From Sporobacter sp963675425 (GTDB lineage Bacteria; Bacillota; Clostridia; Oscillospirales; Oscillospiraceae), in NCBI GenBank assembly GCA_963675425.1, contig OY776214.1:2356001-2420000 (forward strand): DNA of 64,000 nt, read 5' to 3'. Positions 59,964 to 64,000 of this stretch are shown here, in pieces. A program made the translations under genes and the position numbers. The first letter of the stretch is position 1. Every line of letters starts with the position of its first letter. Under the pieces are notes generated by a model. It saw only the letters and a list, made by a program, of their open reading frames with translations, did not search any database and was not told the origin of the DNA.

Positions 59964-60329
59964 GTGAAACGACCACTCGCATACATTACTGCCCCGTGGG
60001 GCGCAGACGAAATTGAGAACACTGAAGATGCGGCGCGGTATTGCCGCAAGGTTTACGACGCGGGCTTTTCGCCTATTTGCCCGATCCTTTTCCTGCCGCT
60101 GTTTATTAATGACGCTATTCCGGAGGAACACAAGGACGGCATCGACATTGCCCGCGACTATCTGCGTCGCGCTCATGTGCTGGTAGTCTGCGGCAGGACT
60201 GTGGACGAAGCAATGAAAAACGATATTGCCACGGCAGAACGGCTGCGGATCACAGCCACGACGCTAGACGGTATCCTCACCGTCAAAGGACAGGGACGCA
60301 AAAATAACAAAGGAAAGGAGGGGGGATAA
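59964..60329 (+). CDS. DUF4406/DUF7768-like protein
   Basis: A 121-residue protein with an N-terminal AYITAPWGADE segment and a central VLVVCGRTVDEAMKNDIATAERL. This is a Rossmann-like, nucleoside deoxyribosyltransferase-like fold known from element- and phage-borne proteins of unknown function. GTG 59964 has AAAGGAGAG upstream. It overlaps no gene but is closely packed (16 nt) after the DUF3846 gene. Confidence 0.75.
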   Translation: MKRPLAYITAPWGADEIENTEDAARYCRKVYDAGFSPICPILFLPLFINDAIPEEHKDGIDIARDYLRRAHVLVVCGRTVDEAMKNDIATAERLRITATTLDGILTVKGQGRKNNKGKEGG

Positions 60330-60330
60330 C

Positions 60331-60552
60331 GTGCCAGATTATCAAAAAATGTACCACTCCCTGTTCAACGATGTGACCGACACCATCACGAAACTTCAAC
60401 AGGCACAGCAGAAAACCGAGGAAATGTATATAGACAGCAAAGAAACCGTTCTTACCACGCTTCGGGACGGTATCGGTGAAAAAAAGGTAGAAGATACACC
60501 CAACAAAACAAAAACATCAAAGAAAAAACCGCCTTCCCATGATGAACGGTAA
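60331..60552 (+). CDS. Small element-encoded protein
   Basis: 73 residues, hydrophilic, with a central helical segment (TDTITKLQQAQQKTEEMYID) predicted to be coiled coil, and a Lys-rich tail ending PPSHDER. GTG 60331 has GGAGGGGGG upstream. No family recognised. It starts 1 nt after the previous gene and precedes the SAF-domain gene, so it is part of the operon. Confidence 0.65.
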   Translation: MPDYQKMYHSLFNDVTDTITKLQQAQQKTEEMYIDSKETVLTTLRDGIGEKKVEDTPNKTKTSKKKPPSHDER

Positions 60553-60572
60553 AAAAATGAGGTGAATTATTA

Positions 60573-61274
60573 ATGCTAAAACTTTTCAAAAACAAAATCT
60601 TTATCGGTGCGATGTGCTTGTTACTGGCAGGAATACTTGCATTCGTTCTTCTCCCAAAGCTCTATGATGCTCAATCATCTACAGCGGAAATCGTAAAGCT
60701 TAAATCGACTGTTGAATACGGCACTGTAATTACTAGCGATATGTTGACGGTCGCAGAGGTTGGCTCCTATGGCTTACCGGATAGTGTTGTGACAGATAAA
60801 TCTGAAATCATCGGCCTTGTCGCTGGTGAAACGATTTATACCGGGGAATATCTTTGGCGTGACCGTTTTATAACTGCGGAAGCCTATGCAGAAATAGAAA
60901 CAAAAACCGGCTACGGTTTATCGTCTGGAACATATCTGTTGACCATCGATCTGCCCTCCGAATCCTCTGGCCTTGCCGGTATCCTCCGGGCAGGAGATAC
61001 CGTAGACGTTTACGGATATACGGACGATGGTGAAACCATTGCAGTCAATGAAGCTCTGACCTCTGTAATTGTGTATGAGGTACTAAATAGCAAACTGGTG
61101 TCTCTTGATGAACTCGATGCCGAATTAAAATCAAATCCTGACACCGATGTTGCGGATTATGACTTTTCACCCGCATATGTTGTTTTCATAGTAAACGAAC
61201 ATCAGGCCAAGACGTTGATTGGGCTTGAAAAAGACGAATCCTTGCACTTGACCTTACGAGAAGCGGAGGAGTAG
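60573..61274 (+). CDS. SAF-domain protein (CpaB/RcpC-like)
   Basis: A 233-residue protein with an N-terminal membrane anchor (residues 8-27) and a SAF domain (VEYGTVITSDMLTVAEV, VAGETIYTGEYL, around residues 45-105). CpaB/RcpC members stabilise the Tad pilus channel at the cell envelope. The following ATPase and CpaF-like genes make a Tad-type assembly unit likely. Here it probably works in the element's transfer or pilus apparatus rather than in a classical Flp pilus. Confidence 0.8.
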   Translation: MLKLFKNKIFIGAMCLLLAGILAFVLLPKLYDAQSSTAEIVKLKSTVEYGTVITSDMLTVAEVGSYGLPDSVVTDKSEIIGLVAGETIYTGEYLWRDRFITAEAYAEIETKTGYGLSSGTYLLTIDLPSESSGLAGILRAGDTVDVYGYTDDGETIAVNEALTSVIVYEVLNSKLVSLDELDAELKSNPDTDVADYDFSPAYVVFIVNEHQAKTLIGLEKDESLHLTLREAEE

Positions 61275-61276
61275 AT

Positions 61277-61975
61277 ATGGGAATCTGTGCGATATGGGGT
61301 GCGCCTCAATCTGGGAAAACGACCCTTGCGGTCAATTTCGCTCACGCCATCAGCCGGGGTGATAAATCCGTATGCCTCGTTTCCCCTGTTGCATACAGTG
61401 AGCTTTCTGCTTTTCTTGGCATAAAAATCCCGAAGGAACAAAGCCTACCAGCGGCTCTGAGGGGTGATTCTGGGATCAGACAAACAGTTTACAAGGTGGA
61501 TGAGCTTTTATATGTGCTTGCAGCGCCGGTAACAGCCGATGCCTTTAATTTTGATTATTCAAGCGAACAGGTCAAATCACTTTTGGAGCTTGCCCGTATT
61601 ACGTTTGATGTTGTTATTGTGGACTGCCCTTCTGAGCCTAATAATTTGTTTGCTGCATGGTCGCTGAATAGGTCGAATACCGTTGTTCTGACCATTGGTG
61701 GCCATATTTCTAATGTGGTGTGGCATAGGGCAAACAAAAAGGCTTTACAGGCAGTAAAAAATAAGGCCGTCTATGTAAGCTCACAGGTCACATCAGACTT
61801 TGACTACAATGCCATGTATCAGCTTATAAAATGTACGCCTGACATTAGAATCCCTTGTGTTTCCGAGGCTCCAACTCTGCAAAACGAAAACAGACTTTTA
61901 TTGGGAGTATCCGGTAAGAAAGGACGGGCATACTCCAAGGCGATTAACCAACTATACGAGGTGATGAAACCATGA
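61277..61975 (+). CDS. CpaE/MinD-like ATPase
   Basis: A 232-residue P-loop protein. The Walker A segment reads GAPQSGKTT at residue 8 onward, lacking the deviant second Lys of ParA but with a comparable later fold (VVIVDCPSEPNNLF as Walker B-like). It likely positions or regulates the Tad machinery, like CpaE/TadZ. It lies 2 nt after the SAF gene and shares 4 nt (ATGA) with the CpaF-type gene. Confidence 0.8.
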   Translation: MGICAIWGAPQSGKTTLAVNFAHAISRGDKSVCLVSPVAYSELSAFLGIKIPKEQSLPAALRGDSGIRQTVYKVDELLYVLAAPVTADAFNFDYSSEQVKSLLELARITFDVVIVDCPSEPNNLFAAWSLNRSNTVVLTIGGHISNVVWHRANKKALQAVKNKAVYVSSQVTSDFDYNAMYQLIKCTPDIRIPCVSEAPTLQNENRLLLGVSGKKGRAYSKAINQLYEVMKP

Positions 61976-63393
61976 GCATAACGGCATATGAGTATTTGTC
62001 TGTACTACAAGCGACAGACAGCGCCACCGAGCAGTCGCAGAGCAACGAGATTTATGATTATTCAAAGCTCCTTGAAAATGTGCGATCGGTAATTGCCGAA
62101 AAGCATTCCAAGGAGCTTTCTTCGGCCCTGAGAAGCGCGGATGCTGCTCAAACCCTGAAAACCCTGATTCTCAAATACTGTGTTCAGGAGCTTGCAGGGA
62201 AAGAGTTCGACCAAGGTAAGCTGGTAGAAAAAATCTATCAGGACATGGCCGGACTAGGCGTTCTCACTGAGTACCTTTATGATCCGAATGTGGAAGAAGT
62301 CAATATCAACGGTTATAACGTGATTGAGATCAATTACCCCGATCATATTAAGTATCTACATGATAGAGAGGCGTTTTCCTCACCAACAACAGCTTTGGAC
62401 GTTGTTAAACGCATGGTGCGCATGGGCGGTATGATTCTCGACGCGCAGACGCCACGCGTTGACAGTTATACCGGAGACGGTACACGAATTTCAGCCATGA
62501 TACCGCCGGTAGTTCCACAGGATCGCGGCGTTATCGCATCCATCCGAAAGCAAAACAAAAGCAATATCACCCGACAGCAGCTTTTAGATTCCGGTTCCGT
62601 TTCTCCTGATATGCTGGACTTTCTCACGCTCTGCTTATGCAATGGAATTTCAGTGGGACTCGCAGGAAGTACCGGTTCCGGGAAAACCACCGATCAGGCA
62701 TACCTGTTAAACGAGTATATCCGAAAAAACGATGACTACAACAACCGTGTATTCATCATCGAGGATAGTCGGGAGCTAAACCTAACCGGCTACGACGCGG
62801 AAAACGATAGACCGGCCCGGGTGTTGTATACGGTAACAAAAGACCCACCCAATCCGATTACCATGCTGGACCTGATTGTAAGTTCCCTGCGTTTTCATCC
62901 CGCGCTTATTGTCCCTGCCGAAGTCAGGGATGCCGCCGCATATCAGGCGGCAAACGCTGGACAGACTGGCCATACCATTCTTACCGCGTTTCACGCCGAC
63001 AGCGCACAGGACGCATACCGACGCCTGGTGTCTATGTGCCATTCGGCACGGACCGGCTTGTCCGATGAACTGCTCCTGGAAATGTGTGTGGGCGCGTGGC
63101 CTATCATGGTTTATAAAAAGCAGCTAAAGGACAACAGCCGAAAGTATATGGAAATCTTTGAGGCGACGGGCGTTGAAAATGGAAAGCTGCAAGGCCAAAT
63201 GTTATATCGATTTATTGTCAGCCGGACGGAGCGAGATGAACGCGGACGAATCATAAAGGTTCACGGCTCACATCGAAAGGTTGGGACGATTTCACCGGAG
63301 CTGCTTAACCGTCTGCGCGACAACGGAGCATCGGAAGCCGAGATATATCGCTTGTTCCCCAACACCCACCAGGAGGTGGCGGAAAATGAATAG
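61972..63393 (+). CDS. CpaF/TadA-type secretion ATPase (VirB11 family)
   Basis: A 473-residue assembly ATPase. An N-terminal helical domain (about 30-130) is followed by GGMILDAQTPRVDSYTGDGTRISAMIPPV, the family's RNA-binding-like segment. Then come Walker A GSTGSGKTT, Walker B-like VFIIEDSREL, and the His box TGHTILTAFHADSAQDAYRRL. Such ATPases power pilus or DNA-transfer machines. ATGA overlap with the upstream gene. The partner membrane gene begins inside its last codons. Confidence 0.92.
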   Translation: MSITAYEYLSVLQATDSATEQSQSNEIYDYSKLLENVRSVIAEKHSKELSSALRSADAAQTLKTLILKYCVQELAGKEFDQGKLVEKIYQDMAGLGVLTEYLYDPNVEEVNINGYNVIEINYPDHIKYLHDREAFSSPTTALDVVKRMVRMGGMILDAQTPRVDSYTGDGTRISAMIPPVVPQDRGVIASIRKQNKSNITRQQLLDSGSVSPDMLDFLTLCLCNGISVGLAGSTGSGKTTDQAYLLNEYIRKNDDYNNRVFIIEDSRELNLTGYDAENDRPARVLYTVTKDPPNPITMLDLIVSSLRFHPALIVPAEVRDAAAYQAANAGQTGHTILTAFHADSAQDAYRRLVSMCHSARTGLSDELLLEMCVGAWPIMVYKKQLKDNSRKYMEIFEATGVENGKLQGQMLYRFIVSRTERDERGRIIKVHGSHRKVGTISPELLNRLRDNGASEAEIYRLFPNTHQEVAENE

Positions 63394-64000
63394 CATCATC
63401 TTTATTTATCTCGCTGTGTTCATATTTCTGATCGCGGCGATTTTTCTTATCAGCGGTATGGACAAAGAAATTGCCGCTGAACGTAGACGTGGGAAAAAGG
63501 CTGGGGCTATAAAGCTCAAAAAACATACACACTTTGCAAGGATCATACGTATGGAGCAGAAACGCCGGCTGCTGCTCTCGCAAACAAGAATGTCCAAGCC
63601 TGGTTATTGGCTACTGACATGTTTTGGTGCAGTCGGCGGTGCGGCAATCGGAAAGCTTTTTTTCTACAATACCTTCTTTGCTGTAGCAGTCGGTATCTTA
63701 GGCGCGCTCAGCCCTCGATTATATCTTAGCTTCAAGGCAACAAACGCGAAAAGCCAGCGCATAGAAAAGCTGAACTCGTCTATGATGATACTTTCCAACT
63801 CCTACATCGTGACAGAGGATATTCTAAAATCAGTACAGGACAATATCGACGTGTTGGAGTACCCGGCTCCGTTCCGGGATTTCCTCACATATGTCAATCT
63901 TATTGACAGTAGTATTAAGACTGGCTTGCGTCGGCTGGAAAATCAGGTGGATAATATCTACTTTTCACAGTGGGTGAATGTGCTAATTATGGCACAGGAT
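63386..64000 (+). CDS. TadB-like membrane protein of the Tad-type machinery (partial at window edge)
   Basis: Open from ATG 63386 to the window edge (205 codons), with AGGAGGTGG upstream; it overlaps the CpaF-type gene by 8 nt. It has N-terminal spans (residues 2-22 and about 76-115), then a cytoplasmic helical stretch (LNSSMMILSNSYIVTEDILKS), as in TadB/TadC-type assembly proteins. The rest lies outside the window. Confidence 0.75.
   Translation, partial: MNSIIFIYLAVFIFLIAAIFLISGMDKEIAAERRRGKKAGAIKLKKHTHFARIIRMEQKRRLLLSQTRMSKPGYWLLTCFGAVGGAAIGKLFFYNTFFAVAVGILGALSPRLYLSFKATNAKSQRIEKLNSSMMILSNSYIVTEDILKSVQDNIDVLEYPAPFRDFLTYVNLIDSSIKTGLRRLENQVDNIYFSQWVNVLIMAQD

Overview
The window looks like a mid-GC anaerobic Clostridia (Firmicutes) genome. 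The evidence is strong GGAGG-type ribosome binding sites, sigma-A-like promoters, lipobox lipoproteins, an adenosylcobalamin riboswitch, an IS150-type element, and an integrative element whose modules (ParA/ParB/RepA, DUF3846, a Tad-type ATPase) are typical of gut Clostridia. No rRNA or intact tRNA gene is present. I read no CRISPR array.

Layout. (1) 1-5.1 kb, minus strand: an oligopeptide/dipeptide-type ABC importer (BCDF, left end cut by the window) behind a MalY/PatB-type C-S lyase. A divergent PucR-type regulator follows (5.4-6.9 kb). (2) 7.1-33.4 kb: a metabolic cargo block. A LacI-type regulator faces a second complete Dpp/Opp importer. Next come a cytoplasmic reductase with two predicted covalent FMN sites, the ApbE flavin transferase, a 2x[4Fe-4S]/FAD dehydrogenase, a GltD-like NAD(P)H oxidoreductase and a UroD-superfamily protein. 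Further right are a TetR-controlled ilvBN pair and a B12-riboswitch operon (lipoprotein CbiK-type chelatase, surface protein, BtuFCD-like transporter), then a nitrilase-family amidase. (3) 33.5-55.4 kb: an envelope-related cargo block. It holds an IS3-family insertion, PAP2 phosphatase, an MFS transporter, UppP, a DedA protein, two OmpR/HK two-component systems, a lipoprotein phosphoesterase, an ABC-2 exporter operon with a NEW3-domain partner, and a PepSY protein. The block ends in a ParA gene, a truncated ParB and a truncated integrase. (4) 55.5-64 kb: the left part of an apparently intact integrative, plasmid-like element (Fic, ParA, ParB, RepA, DUF3846, Tad/Cpa-like genes), which runs off the right edge.

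Structure linking the regions. A direct repeat of about 227 bp occurs at 33366-33592 and 55266-55492, exactly 21,900 bp apart. Each copy carries the 3' end of tRNA-Arg(CCU), from anticodon loop to CCA, on the minus strand, with its terminator and ATTAGCAA-type repeats on both sides. These look like integrase attachment sites. I read the window as a tandem, partly collapsed array of related elements in one tRNA-Arg gene. The left one has decayed to cargo plus a broken sigma-like gene and an integrase scrap. The middle one has lost everything between parB and int. The right one still carries its plasmid-like core.

Highlights for follow-up: five 23-bp palindromic iteron-like repeats inside repA; the reductase/ApbE/Fe-S cluster, whose two FAD_binding_2 proteins lack the usual fumarate-reductase HHT motif; matched TetR operators at tetR and ilvB; the lipoprotein CbiK chelatase under a B12 riboswitch; and the envelope cargo of the 21.9-kb unit.
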